Source: Stenotrophomonas mori (GTDB lineage: Bacteria; Pseudomonadota; Gammaproteobacteria; Xanthomonadales; Xanthomonadaceae). Taken from it: a DNA stretch of 64,000 bases. The first letter of the stretch is position 1; every line of letters starts with the position of its first letter. The position numbers and the translations under genes are program-made. The stretch is taken from NCBI RefSeq assembly GCF_023556335.1, contig NZ_JAIKTS010000003.1, positions 125,670 to 189,669 of the forward strand, read 5' to 3'. Below are positions 1-7,112 of the stretch, one piece after another. The notes under the pieces were generated by a model that saw only the letters and a list, made by a program, of their open reading frames with translations, was not told where the DNA came from and did no database searches.

Positions 1-314
1 TGCCGCAGGCCGTCGCGCAGCGCCTGCAGGCGCGCGATGTGCCGGTCCAGGTCATCGGCCCGGCGCTGCAGCTGCGGGCGGTCGATCACCGGAACGCCGT
101 CGTCGCCGAGCATGCTGCCGATCTCCTGCAGCGAGAAACCGGCGGCGCGCCCCAGCGCGATCAGGGCGAGGCGCTGCATCACCGAGGCGTCGTAGACCCG
201 GCGCAGGCCGTTGCGGCCGAGCGGCGCGATCAGCCCGCGGCTTTCGTAGTAGCGCAGGGTGGAGGCGGGAATGCCGCTCTGCCGTACGACCTGCCCGATG
301 TCGATCTCCTGCAT
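1..314 (-). CDS. MerR-family transcriptional regulator (3' end cut by window edge)
   Basis: Read on the minus strand from the ATG at 314, the protein begins MQEIDIGQVVRQSG and continues into TLRYYESRGLIAP. This is the classic MerR winged helix (residues about 1-70, helix-turn-helix plus the RYYE/RGL wing), followed by the start of the dimerising coiled coil (DRHIARLQALRDGLR). About 104 residues are visible; the rest lies outside the window. No cysteine is seen in the visible part, so an effector cannot be named. It is transcribed divergently from the DUF2938 gene, and a TTGACC element plus repeated CCTCAA motifs lie between them, suggesting that it controls itself and that neighbour (inference). 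Confidence 0.85.
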   Translation of the reverse strand, partial: MQEIDIGQVVRQSGIPASTLRYYESRGLIAPLGRNGLRRVYDASVMQRLALIALGRAAGFSLQEIGSMLGDDGVPVIDRPQLQRRADDLDRHIARLQALRDGLR

Positions 315-316
315 GC

Positions 317-347
317 TTGACCTCAAGTCGGCCTCAACCGCGAGACT
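317..347 (+). promoter_or_regulatory. Candidate MerR-type operator/promoter
   Basis: TTGACC (317-322) is followed, 19 bp later, by GAGACT (342-347), a weak -10. The long 19-bp spacer is the usual mark of promoters activated by MerR-family proteins. CCTCAA occurs twice inside it (321-326 and 332-337), as direct repeats rather than the usual palindrome. It lies just upstream of the DUF2938 gene and overlaps the 5' side of the MerR gene. Tentative. Confidence 0.35.
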
Positions 348-381
348 GCGCGCAACAGGGTCTCATGAAGGCGGGAAAACG

Positions 382-876
382 ATGCAGAGTGTGGAAGTCG
401 TCATGCGGGTCATGGCGGTCGGTGCCGTCGCCACGGCGGTGACCGATCTGTGGGCGGCGATGCTGCGACGGCTCGGGCGTCCTGTCCTGGACTATGCGCT
501 GCTTGGCCGCTGGCTCGGGCACCTGCGCCGCGGGCGCTGGCGGCATGCACCGATCCAGGCCGCCGCGCCGGTCCGGTGCGAGCGCCTGCTGGGCTGGCTG
601 GCGCACTACGCCATCGGCATCGGCATGGCCGCGGCATTGCTGGCCGTGCTGGGCAGCGGCTGGTTGCGGGCACCGACGCTGGCGCCGGCGCTGGCCTTCG
701 GGGTCGTCAGCGTGGCGCTGCCGTTCCTGGTGATGCAGCCGGCCTTCGGGGCCGGCATCGCCGCCGCGCGCGTGCCGCGGCCGTGGCCGGCACGGCTGCA
801 GAGCGTCGCCACCCATGCGCTGTTCGGCCTGGGGCTGTACTTGGGGGCGCGGGTGTTGTCGATTTTTATTGTTTGA
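382..876 (+). CDS. DUF2938-family inner-membrane protein
   Basis: 164-aa hydrophobic protein of unknown function. It resembles the DUF2938 family: an N-terminal membrane segment (about residues 5-28, containing AVATAVTDLWAAML), a polar loop rich in R and H, and three further hydrophobic stretches (HYAIGIGMAAALLAVLG, LAPALAFGVVSVALPFLVM, THALFGLGLYLGARVLSI). The start at 382 follows a purine-rich GAAGGCGGG. It is divergent from a MerR regulator, the only clue to its regulation. No catalytic motif is apparent, and a function should not be inferred beyond membrane location. Confidence 0.7.
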   Translation: MQSVEVVMRVMAVGAVATAVTDLWAAMLRRLGRPVLDYALLGRWLGHLRRGRWRHAPIQAAAPVRCERLLGWLAHYAIGIGMAAALLAVLGSGWLRAPTLAPALAFGVVSVALPFLVMQPAFGAGIAAARVPRPWPARLQSVATHALFGLGLYLGARVLSIFIV

Positions 877-945
877 AATCAACGGGTTGATGGATCCGCT
901 TGCGGGGCTGCTAGCCTTTCCTTCCCTTGTGGACGGAACAACGCC

Positions 946-1692
946 ATGACCATCGATTCGCAGTCGGACATCGACGGCCTGCGCCGCGTCGGCCGGTTGG
1001 TCGCGCAGGTGCGCGAGGCCATGCTCGCCGCGGCACGGCCGGGCATGACCACCGCCGAGCTGGACCGTGTCGGCGAGCGGCTGCTTGCCGACCAGGGCGC
1101 GCAGCCCGCGCCGCGGCTGACCTACGGGTTTCCGGGCATCACCTGCATCAGCGTCAACGAAGAGGCCGCCCACGGCGTGCCCGGCGAGCGGGTGCTTGCC
1201 GCCGGCGACGTGCTGAACGTGGACGTGTCGGCCGAGCTGGGCGGCTATTTCGCCGACACCGGCGGTACCCGGGTCCTGCCCGAGGCCGCGCCGCGCGATC
1301 TGCGGCTGTGCCATGCCGCGCGCAGCGCCCTGGACAATGCCTTGAAGGTGGCGCGTGCCGGGCAGCCGCTGAACCTGATCGGCGCGGCGATCGAGCAGAC
1401 CGCGCGCCGTTTCGGGTTCCGGGTGATCGAGAACCTCGGCAGCCATGGCGTGGGGCGCGCATTGCACGAAGAGCCGGAGCATATCCCCGGCTATTACGAC
1501 CCGCAGGACACGCGCCGGCTGCACGACGGCATGGTGATCACCATCGAGCCGTTCCTGTCCACGCGCAGCCGCCGGGTCGAGGAGGGGGACGACGGCTGGA
1601 CCTTGCTGGGCACTCCCGGCAACCGGTCGGCGCAGTACGAGCACACCTTGATCGTCACCCGCGGCGAGCCGATCGTGGTTACGCTGCACTGA
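946..1692 (+). CDS. map: Type I methionyl aminopeptidase (probable second copy)
   Basis: 248-aa cytosolic dimetal peptidase that removes the initiator methionine from nascent proteins. All metal and catalytic positions of MAP-I are visible: His in EEAAHGVPG, Asp in NVDVS, Asp in FADTGG, His in LGSHGVGRALHEEP, Glu in ITIEPF and Glu in AQYEHT. The usual YCGHGIG motif is replaced by LGSHGVG, as in the divergent extra copies many proteobacteria carry. It stands alone, whereas the essential map usually neighbours rpsB/tsf, so I infer a paralogue. Length agrees with MAP-I lacking an N-terminal extension. Confidence 0.9.
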   Translation: MTIDSQSDIDGLRRVGRLVAQVREAMLAAARPGMTTAELDRVGERLLADQGAQPAPRLTYGFPGITCISVNEEAAHGVPGERVLAAGDVLNVDVSAELGGYFADTGGTRVLPEAAPRDLRLCHAARSALDNALKVARAGQPLNLIGAAIEQTARRFGFRVIENLGSHGVGRALHEEPEHIPGYYDPQDTRRLHDGMVITIEPFLSTRSRRVEEGDDGWTLLGTPGNRSAQYEHTLIVTRGEPIVVTLH

Positions 1693-1775
1693 GTGTGCCG
1701 CCCGCCGCGCGGCATCGACGCGGCGTGCACGTGGGCACGGCCAGGGTGGAGGTCCCGCTGCCCCCTCCCTGCCGC

Positions 1776-2123
1776 ATGAAGACGCCGCCGCCACGGACCC
1801 CCGATGGCCGCTACCTGGTCGTACGCGGCCGGCTGTGGCGCATGGCCGATCCCCGCCTGCCGGATGCGCAGCGCCAGCAGGCGGTGCGGGCGCTGATGGC
1901 CGCACGCCGCGCGGTGGGGCTGGCGCGGCGGCGCGGGGACCGGGAAGCGCTGGCGCGCGCCGGCGCCGCGGTCGATGCGGCCAAGCGGCAGCTGGGCGAG
2001 CGCGGGCCGGTCTGGTGGGACGACGGTGCGCCGGACTACAACCGCCACCTGGCCAGGAACACCCCCTACGCGGCCTGGTATGCCGGCCTGGCCGTGGACG
2101 CGGCCACCGGCCGCGGGTCCTGA
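1776..2123 (+). CDS. Conserved hypothetical protein, small, basic
   Basis: 115-aa soluble protein, rich in Arg and Ala, with no signal peptide. It opens with a short RYLVVRGRLWR motif, has a central helix (residues about 28-75, many AR repeats, probably coiled), and ends with GERGPVWWDDGAPDYNRHLA and a tryptophan/tyrosine-rich tail. The pattern 'YLVV-GR-WR...RQQ-V--LM-ARR' is one I associate with small uncharacterised proteobacterial proteins; I cannot assign a role. The ATG at 1776 was preferred over upstream in-frame starts because conserved-looking sequence begins there. Confidence 0.6.
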   Translation: MKTPPPRTPDGRYLVVRGRLWRMADPRLPDAQRQQAVRALMAARRAVGLARRRGDREALARAGAAVDAAKRQLGERGPVWWDDGAPDYNRHLARNTPYAAWYAGLAVDAATGRGS

Positions 2124-2156
2124 GCCCCTGCCCGGCGCACCGTGACCGGCGGTGCC

Positions 2157-2170
2157 TATACCTTGGTATA
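2157..2170. promoter_or_regulatory. Perfect 14-bp inverted repeat upstream of the Mg/RND cluster
   Basis: TATACC-TT-GGTATA is a perfect palindrome in an AT-rich island within very GC-rich DNA, about 210 bp upstream of the leader ORF. It could be an operator or part of a -10 region. No regulator can be named from sequence alone. Confidence 0.3.
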
Positions 2171-2253
2171 TCCCGCGCATCCGCATGTGCATGGCGGGTG
2201 TGCCAATGCCCGCTGGCCGTGCCGGGAGCGCGGTGGGAAAATCTTCTCCGTCG

Positions 2254-2358
2254 CCGGGAACACGGTTTCCGGCCCGCAACCACGGCAAGGCGCGCCGCGC
2301 CGCCGATCCCTCGCAACCCGAGCCCCACCCCCGTCGGCCACGCCGGCCGGTGCCGGCC
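2254..2358 (+). promoter_or_regulatory. Structured 5' leader of the Mg/RND cluster
   Basis: The 254-bp stretch between the small gene ending at 2123 and the leader ORF at 2378 contains no ORF I trust. Two hairpins can be drawn. The first has arms CCGGGAA (2254-2260) and TTTCCGG (2266-2272) with a 5-nt loop. The second, GGCCGG (2345-2350) and CCGGCC (2353-2358), ends 7 nt before the leader Shine-Dalgarno. No known riboswitch consensus was recognised. Placement next to a leader ORF and Mg transport genes suggests a cis-regulatory RNA (inference). Confidence 0.35.
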
Positions 2359-2377
2359 GCATGACAAGGAGGACGCC

Positions 2378-2482
2378 ATGGACCCCGACCCGCATCGGCG
2401 CTTGCCTGCGCCCGCACGACTGTCCGTTTCCATGATCCAAGACACCGACCGGATGCCGGCTCCGGGGTTGCCACCCGCGTGA
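2378..2482 (+). CDS. MgtL-like leader peptide (candidate Mg-sensing uORF)
   Basis: 34-residue ORF beginning MDPDPHRRLPAP, with a near-ideal Shine-Dalgarno AAGGAGG (2366-2372) 5 nt before the ATG. No longer gene explains this strong ribosome site. In Enterobacteriaceae the mgtA leader encodes MgtL, [17 protein letters not shown], whose acidic/proline start destabilises the ribosome at low Mg and switches on mgtA. Here the start has the same E/D-P-D-P character followed by Arg and Pro, and the cluster downstream encodes MgtA and MgtC. Its TGA overlaps a GTG (2479) in frame with the next gene. The function is inference; the peptide is longer than MgtL and lies about 6 kb from mgtA itself, so it would act on the whole transcript. 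Confidence 0.55.
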   Translation: MDPDPHRRLPAPARLSVSMIQDTDRMPAPGLPPA

Positions 2483-2523
2483 TCGCGGGGGACCTCCGTG
2501 GCCGTGTGCCGGAGGAGGTTCCC

Positions 2524-2850
2524 ATGCTGTTCCGCATCCTCGATACCCATTCCCACGACGTCCTGCAGCGCGCCCTGCGGGCAGCGGTCGCCGCGCACCG
2601 CCCCGCGGCGCTGCGTGCGCTGCTGCACGCCCGGGGCGAGCGGGCATTCGCCCGCGCCCTGGGCGACCTGTCCGGGCGTGTCGTCGCCGACGCCCTGTCC
2701 ATGCTGCCGGCCGCCGCCCGCGGTGGCGTGCTGCGCCATCTGCCGCGTGCCGCGCGCAAGCGCCTGCACGAGATCGAAGGCGGCGATCCGCGCCAGCCCG
2801 TCGCCGCGCACCGCGTGGCGTGGGCCCCGCGCCTGTTCGCTTCCTGGTAG
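2524..2850 (+). CDS. Small protein resembling the MgtE intracellular N-domain
   Basis: 108-aa, all-helical, soluble protein. Residues about 28-90 contain the repeated pattern LGDLSGRVVADALSMLP / RGGVLRHLPRAARKRLHEIE. This recalls the HEAT-like helical repeats of the MgtE N domain, the cytosolic Mg-sensing part of the MgtE channel. No CBS domains and no membrane segments follow, so it would be a stand-alone domain. The start at 2524 is supported by GGAGGAGG (2511-2518). An in-frame GTG at 2479 overlaps the stop of the leader ORF and could allow translational coupling. It sits first in a Mg/RND cluster. The family assignment is by eye and moderate. Confidence 0.5.
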   Translation: MLFRILDTHSHDVLQRALRAAVAAHRPAALRALLHARGERAFARALGDLSGRVVADALSMLPAAARGGVLRHLPRAARKRLHEIEGGDPRQPVAAHRVAWAPRLFASW

Positions 2851-2902
2851 CGCCGGCGCCAGCGCCCGCTCCTTTCCGTCCACCCTTTCCGGGACCGTTC
2901 CC

Positions 2903-4012
2903 ATGAAGATCCATTTCGCCGTACTGCCATTGGCCGGCGCCCTGCTGGCGGCCTGCGCCGGCCCGCATCCCTCCGCCGCCCGGGAGGGCGGTGCGATGTT
3001 CCATCACGACGGCGACGCCATCGTGGTGCCCGAGCAGTCGCCGCTCGGCGCGCGGCTGGTGGTGGCCGCGGTCCAGGAGCGTGCGTTCGCACCGCGGGTG
3101 GACGCGCCGGCCGCCGTGGAGGCCGAGCCGGAGAAGCTGCTGAAGATCGTGCCGCCGCTGGCTGGACGGGTGGTGCGCCTGCACCGCCGGCTGGGCGATG
3201 CGGTCGCCGCCGGCGATGCGCTGGCGACGCTGGATTCGCCGGAGCTGGGTGCGGCCCATGCCGAGCACGCCAAGGCCCAGGCCCAGTTGCAGCAGGCCCG
3301 GAAGGAGCATGCACGGCAGCGTGCGCTGCACGACGAGGACATCGCCGCCGCGAAGGAGCTGGAAGCGGCACGGGTGGCGCTGGCCGAGGCCGAGGGCGAT
3401 GCCCGCGCGGCGGCCGACCACCTCGCGCAGGTGGGGGTCTCGGCCAAGAGCGGCTCGCGCCGCGAGTATGTGCTGCGCTCGCCGATCGCCGGCCGGGTGG
3501 TGGAGATGGAGGCCGCCCAGGGCGGGTTCTGGAACGACAACACCGCGGCGCTGATGACGGTGGCCGATCTGTCGCAGGTGTGGCTCACCGCGAGCGTTAC
3601 CGAGCGCGACCTGCCGCGCATCGCGGTCGGGCAGCAGGCGCGGATCGAACTCAACGCTTGGCCCGGGCAGGCGTTCGAGGGTGAGGTGGCGTACATCGGC
3701 GACCTGCTCGACGTCGCCACCCGCACCGTGCCGGTACGGGTGGCGATCGAGAACGGCGACGGGCGCATGAAGCCGGGGATGTTCGCGCGCGCGAGCTTCG
3801 TCGCCGCCGACCGTCAGGCGTTGCTGGTGCCGGCCACCGCGCTGCTGCAGAACGGCCTGCATACCCAGGTGTTCGTCGAGCGCGCGCCGGGGCGTTTCCA
3901 GCCGCGCACGGTGACCGTGGGAGCCAGCGCCGGCGATTCCGTGGAGGTGCTGTCCGGGCTGCGTGCCGGCGAGCGGATCGTGGTCAGGAACGGGGTGCTG
4001 CTCAATGATTGA
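2903..4012 (+). CDS. RND efflux periplasmic adaptor, CzcB/CusB type (lipoprotein)
   Basis: 369-aa membrane-fusion protein linking an inner-membrane RND pump to its outer-membrane channel. A lipoprotein signal ends in LLAACAG (Cys18). It is followed by a first lipoyl half-motif (PPLAGRVVRLHRRLGDAV), an alpha-helical hairpin of about residues 112-180 rich in Ala/Gln/Glu, the second lipoyl half (SPIAGRVVEMEAAQG), a beta-barrel domain (VWLTASVTERDLPRI) and a membrane-proximal domain (GLRAGERIVVRNG). A histidine pair is present near the mature N-terminus (FHHDGD), as sometimes seen in metal adaptors. It overlaps the permease gene by 8 nt, so the two are co-translated. The metal specificity is set out under the permease. 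Confidence 0.88.
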   Translation: MKIHFAVLPLAGALLAACAGPHPSAAREGGAMFHHDGDAIVVPEQSPLGARLVVAAVQERAFAPRVDAPAAVEAEPEKLLKIVPPLAGRVVRLHRRLGDAVAAGDALATLDSPELGAAHAEHAKAQAQLQQARKEHARQRALHDEDIAAAKELEAARVALAEAEGDARAAADHLAQVGVSAKSGSRREYVLRSPIAGRVVEMEAAQGGFWNDNTAALMTVADLSQVWLTASVTERDLPRIAVGQQARIELNAWPGQAFEGEVAYIGDLLDVATRTVPVRVAIENGDGRMKPGMFARASFVAADRQALLVPATALLQNGLHTQVFVERAPGRFQPRTVTVGASAGDSVEVLSGLRAGERIVVRNGVLLND

Positions 4013-7000
4013 CGCCATCGTCACCACCTGCTTCCGGCGCCGCGGCATCGCCTGGCTGGTGTTCGCCCTGGTCGCCCTGTACGGCCTGTGGAGCTGGAAG
4101 CAACTGCCGGTCGAAGCCTATCCGGACATCGCCGACGTCACCTCGCAGATCGTGGTGCAGGTGCCGGGCCTGGGCGCGGAAGAGATCGAGCAGCAGATCA
4201 CCATCCCCCTGGAGCGCGCCCTGCTGGGAACCCCGGGCATGCACGTGCTGCGTTCGCGCAGCCTGTTCGCGCTGTCGCTGGTCACCATCGTGTTCGAGGA
4301 CGGCACCGACGGCTATTTCGCCCGCGAGCGGCTGCAGGAACGGCTGGCCGAAGTGTCCCTGCCCTATGACGCGCGGCCGGAGCTGGACCCCTACACCTCG
4401 CCCACCGGCGAGGTCTACCGCTACACCCTGGAGTCGCAGACGCGCAGCCTGCGCGAGTTGTCCGAGCTGCAGGCCTGGACCGTGATTCCGCGGCTGCGCA
4501 AGGTGCGCGGCGTGGTCGACGTCACCAACTTCGGCGGGCTGACCACGCAGTTCATGCTGGAGCTGGACCCGTTGCGCCTGCACCAGTACGCGCTGTCGCT
4601 GGGCGAGGTGAGCGACGCGATCAATGCCAACAACGCCAATGGCGGCGGCAGCGTGATCGACCGCGGCGAGCAGAGCTACGTGGTGCGCGGGGTGGGCCTG
4701 CTGCGCTCGCTGGAGGACATGGGCAACGTGGTGGTGAAGAGCGAGGGCGGCGTGCCGGTGCTGGTCAAGGACCTGGGCACGCTGACCTACGGCAACGTCG
4801 AGCGGCGCGGCATCCTCGGCAAGGACGACACCCCGGACACCATCGAAGGCATCGTGCTCCTGCTCAAGGACCACAACCCTTCCGACGCACTGGCCGGCAT
4901 CCATGCCGCGGTCGCCGACCTCAACGACAACCTGCTGCCGGGCGACGTCCGCCTGGTGCCGTTCCTGGACCGTACCGAGCTGATCGACGCCACCCTGCGG
5001 ACGGTCGGCTTCACCCTGGCCGAAGGCATGGTGCTGGTCAGCCTGGTGCTGCTGCTGTTCCTGGGCAGCCCGCGCGCGGCGGCGATCGTCGCTTTGACGA
5101 TTCCGCTGTCGCTGCTGATCGCCTTCATCTTCATGCACCACTTCGCCATCCCGGCCAACCTGCTGTCGCTGGGCGCCATCGACTTCGGCATCCTGGTGGA
5201 CGGCGCGGTGGTACTGGTCGAGAACGTGCTGCGCCGGCGCGAGCAGGAGCCCGGACGGCCCCTGCGCGCACGCGATGCGATCCAGGCCACGCTGCAGGTG
5301 GCGCGGCCGATCTTCTTCGGCATGGCGGTGATCGTCTGCGCCTACCTGCCGTTGTTCGCCTTCCAGCGCATCGAATACAAGCTGTTCTCGCCGATGGCCT
5401 ATGCGGTGGGCGCGGCCCTGGCCGGCGCCCTGGTGGTGGCGCTGACACTGGTGCCGGCACTGGCATGGCTGGCGTTCCGCACGCCGCGGCGGGTGTTCCA
5501 CAATCGCGTGCTGGAAGCGCTGTCGGTGCGCTACGGGCGGTTCCTCGAACGCCGGGTCGGGCGTGGCCGCTGGCTGCTGGCCAGCTGTGGCGCGGCGCTG
5601 CTGGGCCTGGGCGTGCTGTTTTCCAGCCTCGGCCGCGATTTCCTGCCCTACCTGGACGAGGGCTCGCTGTGGCTCCAGGTGCAGATGCCCTCCGGCATCA
5701 CCCTGGACAAGGCCGCGGAGATGGCCGATGCCCTGCGCGCGGCGACCCTGGAGTTTCCCGAGGTGTCGTACATGGTCACCCAGACCGGGCGCAACGACGA
5801 CGGCACCGACTACTGGACGCCCTCGCACATCGAGGCCAGCGTCGGCCTGCACCCCTACCGGGAATGGACCTCCGGGTTGACCAAGCAACAGCTGATCGAC
5901 CGTCTGGCCGCGCGCTATGCGCAGATGCCGGGCTACTCGGTGGCCTTCATGCAGCCGATGATCGACGGTGTGCAGGACAAGCTGTCCGGTGCCCACAGCG
6001 ATCTCACCGTGAAGGTGTTCGGCCAGGACCTGGGAGAGGTGCGCGGCCTGGCCGAGCACATCGCCTCGGTGCTGGAGCAGGTGCCCGGCGCGGCCGATGT
6101 CGCGGTCGACGTGGAGCCGCCACTGCCCAACCTGAAGATCGACCTGGACCGGGCCGCGGCGGCGCGCCATGGCCTCAACGCGGCCGACGTCGCCGAGTTG
6201 ATCGCCACCGGCATCGGCGGCGCGCCGATCGGGCAGCTGTACGTGGACGAGAAGAACTACGACATCGCGGTGCGGTTCCCCGAGCAGCACCGGAACAGTC
6301 CCGACGCCATCGGCGCGCTGACCCTGACCACGCCCGACGGCGCCCGCGTGCCGCTGGCGGACGTGGCCCGCATCGGCACCACCTCCGGCGAGAGCGTGAT
6401 CGTGCGCGAGATGTCCGAGCGCAACATCATCGTGCGACTGAACGTGCGTGGCCGCGACCTGGCCGGCTTCCTGCGCGATGCGCAGCAGGCGGTGGAGCGC
6501 GGAGCGGCGTTCGACCACAAGCGCCTGCGGGTGGAGTGGGGCGGCCAGTTCGAGAACCTGGAACGTGCCGAGGCGCGCCTCGCGCTGATCCTGCCGATGA
6601 CCCTGGGCATCATGTTCCTGCTGCTGTTCGGCGCGTTCGGCAACCTGCGCCAGCCGCTGCTGGTGCTGTGCACCGTGCCGCTGGCGATGCTGGGCGGATT
6701 GGCGGCACTGCACCTGCGCGGCATGACCCTGAACGTCTCCAGCGCGGTCGGCTTCATCGCCCTGTTCGGGGTGGCGGTGCTCAACGGCGTGCTGATGCTG
6801 GCGCAGATCAACCGCCTGCGCGGTGAAGAAGGACGCGGCCTGCGCGAGGCGGTGATCGAGGGCGCCCGCAGCCGCATGCGGCCGGTGCTGATGACCGCCT
6901 CGGTGGCCGCCATCGGCCTGACCCCGGCCATGCTCGCCACCGGGCTCGGCAGCGATGTGCAGCGCCCGCTGGCCACCGTGGTGGTCGGCGGGCTGCTCAG

Positions 7001-7112
7001 CGCCACGGTGCTGACGCTGCTGCTGCTGCCCTCCCTCTACCACCTCATCGAAGACCGTTTCGCCCGTCGCCGTGGCGGTGGATCCGCGACGCCGGCGCAG
7101 GAGACCCCATGA
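4005..7112 (+). CDS. Heavy-metal RND efflux permease, CzcA-like
   Basis: 1035-aa proton-driven inner-membrane pump of the HME-RND family. It has the 12-TM layout with two large periplasmic loops; the N-terminus reads KQLPVEAYPDIADV, typical of CzcA/CusA. TM4 carries Asp393, Asp399 and Glu406 in IDFGILVDGAVVLVEN, the D-D-E triad of CzcA-type divalent-cation pumps; CusA-type monovalent pumps lack the first Asp. The C-terminal half repeats the fold (VGFIALFGVAVLNGVLML). It overlaps the adaptor by 8 nt and the outer-membrane factor by an ATGA junction, giving a B-A-C order. The substrate is probably a divalent metal, but which one (Zn, Co, Ni, Cd, Mn, or excess Mg-site competitors) cannot be read from sequence. 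Confidence 0.9.
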   Translation: MIDAIVTTCFRRRGIAWLVFALVALYGLWSWKQLPVEAYPDIADVTSQIVVQVPGLGAEEIEQQITIPLERALLGTPGMHVLRSRSLFALSLVTIVFEDGTDGYFARERLQERLAEVSLPYDARPELDPYTSPTGEVYRYTLESQTRSLRELSELQAWTVIPRLRKVRGVVDVTNFGGLTTQFMLELDPLRLHQYALSLGEVSDAINANNANGGGSVIDRGEQSYVVRGVGLLRSLEDMGNVVVKSEGGVPVLVKDLGTLTYGNVERRGILGKDDTPDTIEGIVLLLKDHNPSDALAGIHAAVADLNDNLLPGDVRLVPFLDRTELIDATLRTVGFTLAEGMVLVSLVLLLFLGSPRAAAIVALTIPLSLLIAFIFMHHFAIPANLLSLGAIDFGILVDGAVVLVENVLRRREQEPGRPLRARDAIQATLQVARPIFFGMAVIVCAYLPLFAFQRIEYKLFSPMAYAVGAALAGALVVALTLVPALAWLAFRTPRRVFHNRVLEALSVRYGRFLERRVGRGRWLLASCGAALLGLGVLFSSLGRDFLPYLDEGSLWLQVQMPSGITLDKAAEMADALRAATLEFPEVSYMVTQTGRNDDGTDYWTPSHIEASVGLHPYREWTSGLTKQQLIDRLAARYAQMPGYSVAFMQPMIDGVQDKLSGAHSDLTVKVFGQDLGEVRGLAEHIASVLEQVPGAADVAVDVEPPLPNLKIDLDRAAAARHGLNAADVAELIATGIGGAPIGQLYVDEKNYDIAVRFPEQHRNSPDAIGALTLTTPDGARVPLADVARIGTTSGESVIVREMSERNIIVRLNVRGRDLAGFLRDAQQAVERGAAFDHKRLRVEWGGQFENLERAEARLALILPMTLGIMFLLLFGAFGNLRQPLLVLCTVPLAMLGGLAALHLRGMTLNVSSAVGFIALFGVAVLNGVLMLAQINRLRGEEGRGLREAVIEGARSRMRPVLMTASVAAIGLTPAMLATGLGSDVQRPLATVVVGGLLSATVLTLLLLPSLYHLIEDRFARRRGGGSATPAQETP

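Noticed and set aside
2221..2290. Fragments resembling a cobalamin riboswitch (GGTGGGAAAATC, CCCGCAACCACGGCAAG)
   Set aside because: The spacing between the two pieces is about 35-40 nt instead of about 15, the B12-box and other conserved parts are missing, and the downstream genes are Mg/metal rather than cobalamin genes.
2479..2850. GTG at 2479 as the start of the MgtE-N-like protein
   Set aside because: A strong Shine-Dalgarno (GGAGGAGG) precedes the ATG at 2524; the GTG is retained only as a possible coupling start.
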